A DNA stretch of 64,000 nt from Cryobacterium ruanii (GTDB lineage Bacteria; Actinomycetota; Actinomycetes; Actinomycetales; Microbacteriaceae): assembly GCF_004404055.1 (NCBI RefSeq), contig NZ_SOHK01000004.1, forward strand, positions 27,155-91,154. Direction: 5' to 3'. This document shows positions 26,558 to 35,125 of the stretch, in pieces. The notes under the pieces were generated by a model. It was given only the letters and a program-made list of their open reading frames with translations. It was not told the DNA's origin and ran no database searches. The translations under genes and the position numbers were made by a program. Positions within the stretch are counted from its first letter, which is position 1; each line of letters starts with the position of its first letter.

Positions 26558-27676
26558 TCAGGCGTCGCCGAAGCCGGCTTCGATGGCTTCGACGAGTTCT
26601 TCGCGGTCTTCCAGCGGCAGGAATGCGGCGTTTGCGGCGTTGAGCTGGAAGGTCTCGAGGTCGCCGAGATCGTAGCCAAAGGCGTCAGACAGCAGGGCGA
26701 GCTCCTGGGTGAGGGTCGTGTCGCTCATCAGACGGTTGTCGGTGTTGACGGTGACCTTGAAGCCGAGCTGGTAGAGCAGGTCGAACGGGTGGTCGAACAG
26801 TTCCTCGCCCCAAGCGGCGACCGCCCCGGTCTGCAGGTTCGAGGAGGGGCTCAGCTCGAGCGTGATCTCGCGATCGCGCACCCACTGGGCCACCGGGCCG
26901 AGGGTGACGAAAGTGTTGTCGTCGTCCTGGCGTTCGATGGTGACGTCCTCGGCGAGGCGCACCCCGTGGCCGAGGCGCAGCGCGCGGCCGTCAAACAGGG
27001 CGCCTCGAATGCTGTCGAGGCCATCGGCCTCGCCAGCATGCACGGTGACCGGCATGAATTCACGGGCCAGCAGGTCGAAGGCTGCGCGATGGTTGCCGGC
27101 CGGGAAGCCGGCCTCGGCGCCGGCGATGTCGAAGCCGACGACGCCGTCGAAGCGGTAGCGCACAGCGAGTTCGGCGATTTCCAGCGCGCGATCGGCGTGG
27201 CGCATGGCGGTGATGAGCTGGCCGATGCGGATGCTGCGGCCCGACTCTTCGACGTTCTCAATGCCGGCTTCGATGCCGTCCTGCACGGCTTCGACGACCT
27301 CGTTGAGGGTGAGGCCGCGAGCAAGGTGCTGTTCGGGAGCCCAGCGAATCTCACCGTAGATGACGCCGTCGTCGGCGAGGTCCTCGACGAATTCGCGGGC
27401 GACCCGACTGAGGCCCTCGCGGGTTTGCATCACGGCGGTGGTGACGTCGAAGGTCTTGAGGTATTCCACGAGCGAACCAGCATTGGATTGGGTGGAGAAC
27501 CACTCGCCGAGCGCGTCGGCATTCGTTGTCGGGAGCTCGAATCCGATGGAGTCGGCCAGTTCGATGATGGACTGCGGGCGCAGGCCACCGTCGAGGTGGT
27601 CGTGCAGCGAAACCTTCGGCAGGGTGTTAATACTCGTGCCGCCGCCGGGCATGAGGAATTCCTCGATCAAAGTCAT
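26558..27676 (-). CDS. add: adenosine deaminase
   Basis: A 372-residue zinc enzyme that converts (deoxy)adenosine to (deoxy)inosine, feeding the PNP at 21772. Motifs: VSLHDHLDGGLRP (zinc histidines), IRWAPEQH, VTVHAGEADG, RLGHGVRL (zinc His) and ELSPSSNLQTG. VTVNTDNRLMSDT carries the catalytic Asp, with N-R in place of the common D-P. GAGGAGC sits eight bases before the ATG. First gene of an add-EIIA-EIIB operon; linkage to PTS subunits is uncommon and suggests co-regulation with uptake of a sugar or nucleoside. Confidence 0.94.
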   Translation of the reverse strand: MTLIEEFLMPGGGTSINTLPKVSLHDHLDGGLRPQSIIELADSIGFELPTTNADALGEWFSTQSNAGSLVEYLKTFDVTTAVMQTREGLSRVAREFVEDLADDGVIYGEIRWAPEQHLARGLTLNEVVEAVQDGIEAGIENVEESGRSIRIGQLITAMRHADRALEIAELAVRYRFDGVVGFDIAGAEAGFPAGNHRAAFDLLAREFMPVTVHAGEADGLDSIRGALFDGRALRLGHGVRLAEDVTIERQDDDNTFVTLGPVAQWVRDREITLELSPSSNLQTGAVAAWGEELFDHPFDLLYQLGFKVTVNTDNRLMSDTTLTQELALLSDAFGYDLGDLETFQLNAANAAFLPLEDREELVEAIEAGFGDA

Positions 27677-27878
27677 ACGAACAAGCTCCTCGGTACGGGG
27701 GCGGATGTGAACTACAACCGCGCGCCCAGCTTATCGGAGCGGCTCTGCACGGAGCATGAGAGATGCGGCAAGCGGATGCCGCCGCTCGCGCCAAGCCCCG
27801 CGGCCAGCCCCCGCGCCGCCCCGGCCACGCCGCGCAGACTGCACGGGGCCCGAAATGCATCGGCGGTGAGCGAGGACC

Positions 27879-27884
27879 TACCCT
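27879..27884 (+). promoter_or_regulatory. -10 box of a leaderless nucleoside-hydrolase promoter
   Basis: TACCCT ends five bases before GTG 27890, and no Shine-Dalgarno is present. The rest of the 27677-27889 gap shows nothing else clear apart from the divergent add upstream region. Confidence 0.5.
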
Positions 27885-27889
27885 GAACT

Positions 27890-28840
27890 GTGCCCACCAA
27901 AATCATTCTCGACTGCGACCCCGGCCACGACGATGCGATCGCGCTGCTGCTCGCGCACGGAAACCCCCAAATCGAACTCGTCGCCGTGACCACCGTAATG
28001 GGCAACCAGACCCTCGCCAAGGTCACCCGCAACGCCCTGTCGGTCGCCCGCGTGGCCGGCATCACCGGGGTTCCGTTCGCCGCCGGATGCGAGCGCCCAC
28101 TGGTGCGGCAGATCGAGACGGCACCGACGATTCACGGCGAGTCGGGCCTCGACGGACCCGTGTTGCCCGAACCGAGCCTTGAGCTCGACCACCGGCACGC
28201 CGTCGACCTCATCATCGATACGATCATGGCGCACGAGCCGGGCGAGATCACCCTCGTGCCGACCGGCGCCCTGACCAATATCGCCCTTGCCGTCCGCAAG
28301 GAGCCGCGCATCGTCGAGCGGGTCAAGCAGGTCGTGCTTATGGGGGGTGGCTACCACGTGGGCAACTGGTCAGCCACAGCCGAGTTCAATATCGTCATCG
28401 ACCCCGAAGCCGCCCACATCGTTTTCAACGAGAAGTGGCCGCTCACCATGATCGGGCTGGACCTGACCCACCAGGCCCTCGCCACCCCCGACGTCGCTCG
28501 CCGCATCGCGGCGGTCGGCACCGCGCCGGCCCGGTTCGTCGGCGAGCTGCTCGCGTTCTTCGCCGAAACCTACAAGGATGCCCAGGGTTTCGACTACCCA
28601 CCCGTGCACGACCCGTGCGCGGTCGCGTTCGTGATCGACCCGAGCGTGATCACCGTGCGCAAGGCTCCCCTCGATGTGGAGCTGGCCGGCACCCTCACCC
28701 TCGGCATGACCGTGGCCGACTTTCGCGCGCCCGCTCCGGCGGACTGCACCACGCAGGTGGCCGTCGACCTCGACCACGAGAAGTTCTGGGCGCTCATCGT
28801 CGATGCCCTCGAGCGCATCGGTGACCCGCCGCAGCACTAG
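27890..28840 (+). CDS. inosine/uridine-preferring nucleoside hydrolase
   Basis: A 316-residue ribohydrolase that releases free base and ribose from nucleosides. It begins KIILDCDPGHDDAIALLLA, the calcium-binding DxDxxxDD signature. GESGLDGP, LVPTGALTNIA, VLMGGGYHVGN, AEFNIVIDPEAA and VHDPCAVAFVI complete the active site. Divergent from add. Together with add and punA it gives both hydrolytic and phosphorolytic routes for purine nucleosides. Substrate range (inosine, uridine or others) cannot be fixed from sequence. Confidence 0.93.
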   Translation: MPTKIILDCDPGHDDAIALLLAHGNPQIELVAVTTVMGNQTLAKVTRNALSVARVAGITGVPFAAGCERPLVRQIETAPTIHGESGLDGPVLPEPSLELDHRHAVDLIIDTIMAHEPGEITLVPTGALTNIALAVRKEPRIVERVKQVVLMGGGYHVGNWSATAEFNIVIDPEAAHIVFNEKWPLTMIGLDLTHQALATPDVARRIAAVGTAPARFVGELLAFFAETYKDAQGFDYPPVHDPCAVAFVIDPSVITVRKAPLDVELAGTLTLGMTVADFRAPAPADCTTQVAVDLDHEKFWALIVDALERIGDPPQH

Positions 28841-28945
28841 GCCGCCTGACCGCGCAGCCGTGAATCCGCCTCGGGCCCCCGACCGCCGCGTGACTTCCAC
28901 CCTCCAAACGGGGTTGGATGGAGCTTTACGACAAATGGGAGACCC

Positions 28946-29899
28946 ATGACCACGCGCGCCAAACACCTCCCCGACATCCAGATTCCCGACCTGCACGGCA
29001 AGCTTGCCGTCGTCACGGGCGCCAACAGCGGCCTCGGATTCGGCCTCACCGGCCGCCTCGCCCGCGCGGGCGCAGAGGTCATCCTCGCCGTGCGGAACGA
29101 GGAGAAGGGTGCCGCGGCCGTGAGACGCATTCGTGAGCAGATTCCGGAGGCGAGCGTCAGCATCCGGCATCTCGATCTGGCCTCGCTGTCGAGCACCACC
29201 GGATTCGGTGAGGAGCTCACGAAGGAAGGGCGCCCAATCGATATTCTGATCAACAACGCCGGTCTCATGATGCCGCCGGTGCGCGACGAGACCGAAGACG
29301 GCTTCGAGCTGCAATTCGGCACCAACCACCTCGGCCACTTCGCGCTCACCGCCCACCTGCTGCCGCTGCTGCGCGCCGCCACATTGAGCCGGGTCGTGAG
29401 TCTCTCAAGCCTGATCGCTCGCACCGGACGCCTCGATTTCGACGATCTGCAAGGCTTGCGCTACCGGCCGCACCGCGCCTACGCGCTCTCCAAGCTCGCC
29501 ACGCTCATGTTCGCACGCGAACTCAACCGGCGCAGCATCGTCGGCGGCTGGGGCCTGCGCAGCATCGCCGCGCACCCGGGCGCGACCGTCACGAACCTGC
29601 AGATCACCGGCCCCACCCACAAGGGAGCCTCGGCCCGGGTCTTCCTCGCCGTCAACGAGGCCACCCACCAGATCGGCTGGATCTGGCAGCAGATCGACCA
29701 GGGCATCCTGCCGGTGCTTTACGCGGCGACGAGCCCGGCAGCAGCCGGCGGCGGCTACTACGGCCCCGGTGGATTCGGCGAACTCACCGGCGCCCCCGCG
29801 CCCGCCAGGCTGCCCCCGCGCTCGCTCGACGAAGCGGATGCCCGCCGTCTCTGGTCGCTGTCCGAGGAACTCACCGGCGCCATCTTCCCGGCCGTGTAG
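28946..29899 (+). CDS. short-chain dehydrogenase/reductase (retinol-dehydrogenase-like)
   Basis: A 317-residue NAD(P)-dependent classical [19 protein letters not shown] (TGxxxGxG), [20 protein letters not shown] (NNAG), SLSSL and [10 protein letters not shown] (YxxxK) are in order. [10 protein letters not shown] and a C-terminal extension with [12 protein letters not shown] match the retinol-dehydrogenase/WW-oxidoreductase-like group. GGGAG five bases before ATG 28946 supports the start. Stands alone on the strand, converging with the next gene; physiological substrate unknown. Confidence 0.88.
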   Translation: MTTRAKHLPDIQIPDLHGKLAVVTGANSGLGFGLTGRLARAGAEVILAVRNEEKGAAAVRRIREQIPEASVSIRHLDLASLSSTTGFGEELTKEGRPIDILINNAGLMMPPVRDETEDGFELQFGTNHLGHFALTAHLLPLLRAATLSRVVSLSSLIARTGRLDFDDLQGLRYRPHRAYALSKLATLMFARELNRRSIVGGWGLRSIAAHPGATVTNLQITGPTHKGASARVFLAVNEATHQIGWIWQQIDQGILPVLYAATSPAAAGGGYYGPGGFGELTGAPAPARLPPRSLDEADARRLWSLSEELTGAIFPAV

Positions 29900-29900
29900 T

Positions 29901-30740
29901 TCAGCTGTCGATCACCTTCACGAGCACCCGCGCCAACCGCCGGCGAATGATGTGGTCGTTGGCCTCGACGCGGTGCATGGTGACGTGGCGCATCCGCTCG
30001 ATAACGGTCATGCTGCCCTGCGCGATGAAGGCGTCGAGCGCGCCGTAGATCACGTCGACCGGCACGGTGAGGCTCGCCACGTCGCTCACCACGGTCTGCG
30101 ACTCGATGCAGTGCTCCATCGACTTGATGAACGGGGTCCAGGTCTTCTCGGTTAGTTCGAAAATACCCTTGGGCAGCAGGCGCGACATGAAGGCCGCATT
30201 GGCGAGCGTGAATTCCTTGTTGGCACGCAGAAAATCGTAGGCACGCAGATAGGCGCTCACCCGGGCCTTGACCCGCGGGTCACCGATATCGCTTGGCGAG
30301 ACGTAGACCGGCGGACCCACGAGCACCATGCGCGACACCGTACCGCGACCGGTCACCCGCCGCCGGAACGTCGCCACCCGGCCGTGCTGCTCCATGGCCG
30401 CATAGCGGGTACTGATCAGGCTGCCGAGCGAATGCCCGACCAGAACGAACGGCTCGCGCAGCTTCAACGACCGGATGGTCGCGGCCAGGGCTCCGACGTG
30501 ATCCTCCAGCCGGTACTCACACCCCTCCGGTGCGGGGGATTGCCCGAACCCCAGAATGTCGACGGCGATCACCCGGTGATTCGGGGTCAACAACGGGATC
30601 ACCTCGTAGAAGGTGACCGAGGACGACGCGATGCCGTGCACGAGAATCACGACCGGACCGGTCCCGGCATCCGTTGCCACGTGCAGCAGTGGTGGGCGAG
30701 GCCGACGCGTCCTGCGCATCCGCTTCGCCCACCAGGTCAT
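29901..30740 (-). CDS. alpha/beta hydrolase
   Basis: A 279-residue hydrolase: VVILVHGIASSSVTFY (oxyanion HG), LGFGQSPAP, FVLVGHSLGSLISTRYA (nucleophile Ser) and a C-terminal His near EANDHIIRRR. VDVIYGALDAFI would place the acidic residue. The N-terminal dozen residues are strongly basic. Reaction unknown (esterase, lipase or haloperoxidase-like). Three bases separate it from the small gene upstream on the same strand, so the two are probably co-expressed. Confidence 0.85.
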   Translation of the reverse strand: MTWWAKRMRRTRRPRPPLLHVATDAGTGPVVILVHGIASSSVTFYEVIPLLTPNHRVIAVDILGFGQSPAPEGCEYRLEDHVGALAATIRSLKLREPFVLVGHSLGSLISTRYAAMEQHGRVATFRRRVTGRGTVSRMVLVGPPVYVSPSDIGDPRVKARVSAYLRAYDFLRANKEFTLANAAFMSRLLPKGIFELTEKTWTPFIKSMEHCIESQTVVSDVASLTVPVDVIYGALDAFIAQGSMTVIERMRHVTMHRVEANDHIIRRRLARVLVKVIDS

Positions 30741-30743
30741 ACG

Positions 30744-30965
30744 CTAATTATTGTCGCGCAGGGTGGCCTTGAAGTCGTTCTTGGCCTCGGTGGCATTGCG
30801 TTCGGCCTCGGCGTGCTTGACCTCACCCTCAGCCTTCTTCACCTTGGCGTCGGCCTTGGCCTCGTCGGCCTTGTCTTCGATGCGGTCCTTGACGTCATCC
30901 ACCGCGCGGCCGATTTTCTTACCGGTGGCGTCGAGTGCGTCCTTGGCGTCGTCTACGAATCCCAT
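30744..30965 (-). CDS. small charged helical protein (CsbD/MT0933-antitoxin-like)
   Basis: A 73-residue, almost wholly helical, Lys/Asp/Glu/Ala-rich protein without cysteine or membrane segment (VDDAKDALDATGKKIGRAVDDV and further heptads). Such proteins are annotated CsbD-like, LEA-like or MT0933-like antitoxins and tend to be stress-induced. A perfect AGGAGG with six-base spacing precedes the ATG, predicting high expression. Likely a stress protein; no toxin partner is visible. Confidence 0.7.
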   Translation of the reverse strand: MGFVDDAKDALDATGKKIGRAVDDVKDRIEDKADEAKADAKVKKAEGEVKHAEAERNATEAKNDFKATLRDNN

Positions 30966-31095
30966 GTCGTCCTCCTGGTCGTTACGAGTCGAGCTGTTCC
31001 GCCGACCTCATGACCTTACTTCGGGGGGTAGGCGTCGAGTCCCAATTGTAATCCGACTCCCAGACTGCCTTCAGCGTGCTACGCCGACACGCTCG

Positions 31096-31101
31096 TACAG
31101 T
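31096..31101 (+). promoter_or_regulatory. -10 box of a leaderless DUF4349 promoter
   Basis: TACAGT ends five bases before ATG 31107; no Shine-Dalgarno. Confidence 0.5.
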
Positions 31102-31106
31102 GAAGC

Positions 31107-31952
31107 ATGAGGCGAACCTGGGGTGTGATCGCGGTGCTCATGACGGCCGCGTTGTTGGCGGGGTGCACGGCGAACAGCGGTTCCGTGGGCACCGATTCGT
31201 CCGGCAGCGTGTCGGGCGGTGTCGTCCCGGACGAGGCCGCCCCTGACGTCACCGGAACCACGAGCGATCTGTACACCGCCAATCGAGACGTCATCACCAC
31301 CGGGTCCCTTTCGATCACCGCGACCGACCCGGTCAAAGCGAGCGAATCGGCCGTGACCATCACCGAACAGGCTGGCGGCCGGGTCGACAGCCGCAGCGAA
31401 AACCCGGCGACCGATATTCAGCCGGCGAGCGCGAACCTGACCCTGCGCATTCCGTCCGACGAACTCGACCGCACGCTGATTGAGCTGAAGAAGCTCGGCC
31501 GGCTCAACTTCGTCTCACTCACCGCGCAGGACGTCACCCAGCAGAGCCAGGACCTCGACGCCCGCATCACCGCCCTGACCACCTCGGTCGACCGGCTGCT
31601 CGCGCTGATGGCCTCGGCGACGAGCACGACCGACCTGATCAGCATCGAAAGCGCGCTGTCGAGCCGGCAGAGTGAACTCGAAAGCCTGCAGTCCCAGCGC
31701 GACTTTCTGGCCGACCAGATCGACTACTCCACCGTGCAGCTCGAACTGGTCGCGGAGGGCACCGTCGCCGCGGGCGGGCCCGACACTTTCTGGACCGGCA
31801 TCATCGCCGGCTGGACCGCCCTCGTCGCCGCCCTCGGCGGCCTGTTGATCGGCCTCGGAATGGCCATCCCCTGGCTGGGCGTACTGGCGATTTTCGGTGC
31901 AATTGTGCTTTTGATCGTGCGGTTGTTCGCGCGACGCCGCAAGGCTGCATAG
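31107..31952 (+). CDS. DUF4349 lipoprotein
   Basis: A 281-residue envelope protein. The signal peptide ends in LLAGC (lipobox, lipidated Cys about residue 20). A Ser/Gly/Asp linker follows, then a DUF4349 domain: RDVITTGSLSITATDP, LTLRIPSDELDRTL, SLTAQDVTQQSQDLDARI and a coiled coil (about 155-205) with ESALSSRQSELESLQSQRD. One strong membrane helix near the C-terminus is followed by basic residues. Predicted to sit on the outer face, anchored at both ends; function unknown. Eleven bases before the acyl-CoA dehydrogenase gene. Confidence 0.85.
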   Translation: MRRTWGVIAVLMTAALLAGCTANSGSVGTDSSGSVSGGVVPDEAAPDVTGTTSDLYTANRDVITTGSLSITATDPVKASESAVTITEQAGGRVDSRSENPATDIQPASANLTLRIPSDELDRTLIELKKLGRLNFVSLTAQDVTQQSQDLDARITALTTSVDRLLALMASATSTTDLISIESALSSRQSELESLQSQRDFLADQIDYSTVQLELVAEGTVAAGGPDTFWTGIIAGWTALVAALGGLLIGLGMAIPWLGVLAIFGAIVLLIVRLFARRRKAA

Positions 31953-31962
31953 GCTTGTCTGT

Positions 31963-33204
31963 GTGACCGAGTTTCTCCCGACTATGGCTCTGCCCGAAAC
32001 AAGTCCGGCAGCGCCCGTTTCTGCACCCGACAACGATCAGAACAAGCCGTTGCTTTCTGACCGAACACTGGTCGGCATCCGCTCCAGGGCCGCGGGGTAT
32101 GACCGGGCCAACGCGTTCTTCACCGAAGATCTGGCCGAGCTTGTCGCGGCCGGGTACCTGCGCGCCCTCGTGCCGACCCGGTTCGGCGGACTCGGCCGCA
32201 CCCTGCAGCAAACCGTTCACGCGCAGACCCGGCTCGCCGCGCACGCCCCGGCCACCGCCCTCGCCGTGAACATGCACCTGATCTGGACCGGCGTCGCTGC
32301 AAGTCTGCACGCGCAGGGCGACCACTCGCTCGATTTTCTACTCGAGGAAGCCGGCCGCGGCGAAATCTTCGCCTTCGGCGTGAGCGAACCCGGGAACGAT
32401 CTCGTGCTGTTCGGTTCCCAAACGGATGCCCGCCCCCAGCAAGGCGGTGGCTACCGGTTCACCGGCACCAAGGTTTTCACCTCGCTCTCCCCCGCCTGGA
32501 CCCGACTCGGCACCCTCGGCCTCGACTCCTCAGACTTGGCTGACCCCGCGATCGTCTGGGCGTTCCTCGAAAGAGCGGATGCCGGCATCCGCTCGAAAGA
32601 CGATTGGAACACCCTCGGCATGCGCGCCAGCCAGAGCCAGAGCACCGTGCTCGACGGCGCGCTGGCCCGCCCCGACCGGGTCGTGCGACGGCTGCCGGTC
32701 GGCCCGAACGGCGACCCGCTCGTCGCTGGAATCTTCGCCACCTTCGAGATCCTGCTCAGCGCGGTGTACACCGGCATCGGTCAGCGCGCGCTTGAACTCG
32801 CCGTAGCGGGCGCAAACCTGCGCACCTCGCTCAAGAACGATGGCCGCTCGCACGCGCAGGATCCGGTGGCGCGCTGGCGGGTAGGCGACCTCGTCATCGC
32901 GATGGACGGCATCTACCCGCAGATCGACGCCCTCGCCCGCACCGTCGACGAGCGTTCGTTCACGGTCGGACCGGCCTGGTTCGCCCAGCTGTCGGGGCTC
33001 AAGTACCGAGCCACCCAGAACGCGAAGTTCGTCGTCGACACCGCCGTGCAGATCGCCGGCGGTTCGGCCTACAGCGCCAGCTCCGAACTCGGGCGGCTCT
33101 ACCGCGACGTGCTCGCGGGTTTGTTCCACCCCTCCGACGCGGATTCCGCGCACGCGACCGCCGCAGCATCCGTTCTAGGTCCCCTCGATTTGAGCACCAG
33201 TTGA
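31963..33204 (+). CDS. acyl-CoA dehydrogenase family protein
   Basis: A 413-residue flavoprotein of the ACAD fold. FAFGVSEPGNDLV matches the FAD/substrate loop, YRFTGTKVFTSLSPA the middle beta-domain, and SGLKYRATQNAKFVVDTAVQIAGG plus SSELGRLYRDVLAGLFHP the C-terminal helical domain. The catalytic base is not obvious at the usual C-terminal Glu, so a monooxygenase-type ACAD relative (DszC-like) is an alternative. GTG 31963 is the only sensible start; TAGGCT lies seven bases before it. The stop overlaps thrE (TTGA). Substrate unknown. Confidence 0.82.
   Translation: MTEFLPTMALPETSPAAPVSAPDNDQNKPLLSDRTLVGIRSRAAGYDRANAFFTEDLAELVAAGYLRALVPTRFGGLGRTLQQTVHAQTRLAAHAPATALAVNMHLIWTGVAASLHAQGDHSLDFLLEEAGRGEIFAFGVSEPGNDLVLFGSQTDARPQQGGGYRFTGTKVFTSLSPAWTRLGTLGLDSSDLADPAIVWAFLERADAGIRSKDDWNTLGMRASQSQSTVLDGALARPDRVVRRLPVGPNGDPLVAGIFATFEILLSAVYTGIGQRALELAVAGANLRTSLKNDGRSHAQDPVARWRVGDLVIAMDGIYPQIDALARTVDERSFTVGPAWFAQLSGLKYRATQNAKFVVDTAVQIAGGSAYSASSELGRLYRDVLAGLFHPSDADSAHATAAASVLGPLDLSTS
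32573..32594. repeat. 22-bp perfect palindrome inside the acyl-CoA dehydrogenase gene
   Basis: GAGCGGATGCC followed directly by its reverse complement GGCATCCGCTC. It consists of two back-to-back copies of the 10-mer that recurs through the window (see findings). It can extrude as a cruciform or bind a dimer. Confidence 0.85.
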
Positions 33205-34547
33205 ATTTCAGCAAGACCACCGCCATCACCCTCGACCACGCCGGCTACACCCGAAGCGTTCTCGACCTCACCATGCGCCTCGCCGAGGTCATCTTCACCG
33301 CCGGCGCCGGCGCCGAAGATGCGACCGCCGCGATGATCGCGCTCACCCGCGCCTACGGGCTCAAGGGCACCGACGCGAACATCACGCACACGACCATCAC
33401 ACTCACGCAGGAAGATGCGTCGACGCACGAGTCGATCATCCGCAGCCGCAACGTGAAGTACCGCACGCTCGACTATTCCAAGCTCACGGCGACGTCGGAG
33501 CTCATTGCCGACATCATCGAGAAGCCGATCGAGGTCGCCGAAGCGCGTAAGATCCTCGCGACGATCGTCAGCTCCAAACCGCAAGTGCCCAAGCAGTGGC
33601 GCCGCATCGGCTGGAGCCTCGTCGGCGCGGGAGCCGCCGTGCTGATCGGCGCCGGGCTCACCGTGATCATCGCCGCGTTCATCGCCACCTGGATCATCGA
33701 CTGGATCACCTCGGTGCTTGACCACCGCCAGGTTCCCCTGTTCTACCAAACCGTCGTCGGCGGAGCGATCGGCCCGATCGTCGCCGCGATCGTGCGGGTG
33801 ATCGACCCCACGGCGAACCCTTCGCTCGTGGTGGTCGCCACCATCATCATGCTCCTCGCCGGAGTGACCACGTTCGGCGCCGTGCATGACACACTGTCGG
33901 GGTTCTACCTCACCGGCACCGCCCGAATGGTGGAGGCTCTGCTGATCACGGCCGGCCTGGTCACCGGAGTGTCCGGCTCCGCGCTTTTCCTGGCCCGGTT
34001 CGGCCTCATGCTCGAGATTGACTCGAACCCGATCGTGACGCTCGGCGTTCTGCCGGTGCTCCTCGTGGCCGCGATTGTGATCGTGATCGGATTCGCGCTC
34101 GCCGTGCAGGTACCGTGGCGCGCGGTCTGGGTGGTCTGCGTGCTCGGTGCACTCGCCGAATTTCTCTTTGTCGCGGCCATGGCCGGTGGGTTCGGCCTGG
34201 TCGGATCCTCGGCGGCGAGCGCCCTCGGCGTCGGGCTGCTGGCCGCTGTCACCGCCCGCATCGTGCGCACCCCGCCGCTCGTCATCATGGTGACAGCCCT
34301 CGTGCCGCTCGTACCCGGGCTCACCCTGTTTCGCGGACTGCTCATGCTATCGGAGGGCGACATCAACGGGCTGCTCTCCCTGCTCACCGCGGCGGGCATC
34401 GCCATGGCCCTCGCGGCCGGCGCGCTGCTGTCGCAGTACATCGTGCAGATCGTCTGGGGCCCGGCACGCCGCCTGCAGCGCCGCTTCGTGGGGCCGCTCA
34501 TGGCGCTGCCGGTGCGGCTAGGCCGCGACGCCACCAAGCGCATCTAA
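33201..34547 (+). CDS. thrE: threonine/serine exporter ThrE
   Basis: A 448-residue exporter. The N-terminal cytosolic half (about 1-130) has DLTMRLAEVIFTAGAGAEDATAAM and RSRNVKYRTLDYSKL, the ThrE domain (PF06738) signature. About ten membrane helices follow, with the second ThrE domain (PF12821) around ALLSQYIVQIVWGP. Expected to export Thr or Ser with the proton gradient. The start is TTG 33201 overlapping the previous stop; no ATG or GTG gives a better N-terminus. The last codons (TKRI, stop) are duplicated downstream as a 16-bp tandem repeat. Confidence 0.9.
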   Translation: MNFSKTTAITLDHAGYTRSVLDLTMRLAEVIFTAGAGAEDATAAMIALTRAYGLKGTDANITHTTITLTQEDASTHESIIRSRNVKYRTLDYSKLTATSELIADIIEKPIEVAEARKILATIVSSKPQVPKQWRRIGWSLVGAGAAVLIGAGLTVIIAAFIATWIIDWITSVLDHRQVPLFYQTVVGGAIGPIVAAIVRVIDPTANPSLVVVATIIMLLAGVTTFGAVHDTLSGFYLTGTARMVEALLITAGLVTGVSGSALFLARFGLMLEIDSNPIVTLGVLPVLLVAAIVIVIGFALAVQVPWRAVWVVCVLGALAEFLFVAAMAGGFGLVGSSAASALGVGLLAAVTARIVRTPPLVIMVTALVPLVPGLTLFRGLLMLSEGDINGLLSLLTAAGIAMALAAGALLSQYIVQIVWGPARRLQRRFVGPLMALPVRLGRDATKRI

Positions 34548-34611
34548 CACCAAGCGCATCTAACACCAAGCGCATCTAACACCAAGCGCATCTAACACCG
34601 CACGCATCTAA
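34532..34611 (+). repeat. 16-bp tandem repeat copied from the thrE 3' end
   Basis: CACCAAGCGCATCTAA occurs four times in exact tandem (34532-34547, 34548-34563, 34564-34579, 34580-34595), with a fifth copy carrying three changes (34596-34611). The first copy contains the thrE stop codon. As 16 is not a multiple of three, each copy places TAA in a different frame. Confidence 0.95.
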
Positions 34612-34641
34612 CTCCAGCGCGGGTACGTTCACGTTCGGGAC

Positions 34642-34671
34642 GACGGCATCCGCATATAAACGGATGCCGTC
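34642..34671. terminator. bidirectional terminator hairpin
   Basis: GACGGCATCCG (34642-34652) and CGGATGCCGTC (34661-34671) form a perfect 11-bp stem with an A/T-rich 8-base loop, between thrE and the converging gene at 34700. No T-tract follows on either side. The stem is a pair of the recurrent GGCATCCG words. Confidence 0.7.
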
Positions 34672-34699
34672 ACCCCCGCGCCGAGACAAGCGCGGCAGG

Positions 34700-34945
34700 T
34701 CAGTTGGGAACGTCGGCCTCGCCGTCGGCTTCGGCGACGTCCTCCTCGACGAACCGGTACGGGATGGGTTCCTCGGTCTCGTGGCCGCGCTTGTAGGTGC
34801 GCGTGATCGTTTCGGTGTCCTCGACCGCCTCGAGCACGATCACGTTCTGGTAGACACCGTCGACATATTCAAGCTCCACCTCGGTTCCGGCGGCGATCGG
34901 GTTCGGTCCGAAGAGTACTGCCCGGTAGGTGGCGCTATGGCTCAT
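34700..34945 (-). CDS. small acidic hypothetical protein
   Basis: An 81-residue, strongly acidic soluble protein (VELEYVDGVYQNVIVLEAVE, then FVEEDVAEADGEADVPN). The N-terminal part alternates hydrophobic and charged residues like a small beta-barrel. I do not recognise a family. The start ATG 34945 has AAAGGTCACC upstream. No cysteine, signal peptide or membrane helix. It converges with thrE across the hairpin at 34642-34671. Confidence 0.6.
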   Translation of the reverse strand: MSHSATYRAVLFGPNPIAAGTEVELEYVDGVYQNVIVLEAVEDTETITRTYKRGHETEEPIPYRFVEEDVAEADGEADVPN

Positions 34946-35125
34946 GAGGGTGACCTTTCGACGGGGTGGGGTTCAGTGCAGCGACAGCATACGACACACC
35001 GGCAGTCATGCACAGGGTTGCTGCCGGGTTGACCGGTTCGGTCGGCCGCGCAAGATGACGTTTGCGGCAAACCCGCGTATTCTCGAGATGACGGGGCCCC
35101 ACGGCTCGGCGCGAAGGAGTACACA

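Noticed and set aside
30744..30965. Toxin-antitoxin pair with the alpha/beta hydrolase gene
   Set aside because: The neighbour is a normal hydrolase with an intact GHSLGS site; no toxin fold is visible, so only antitoxin-like composition remains.
34532..34611. CRISPR array
   Set aside because: Units are contiguous 16-mers with no spacers and no cas genes nearby.
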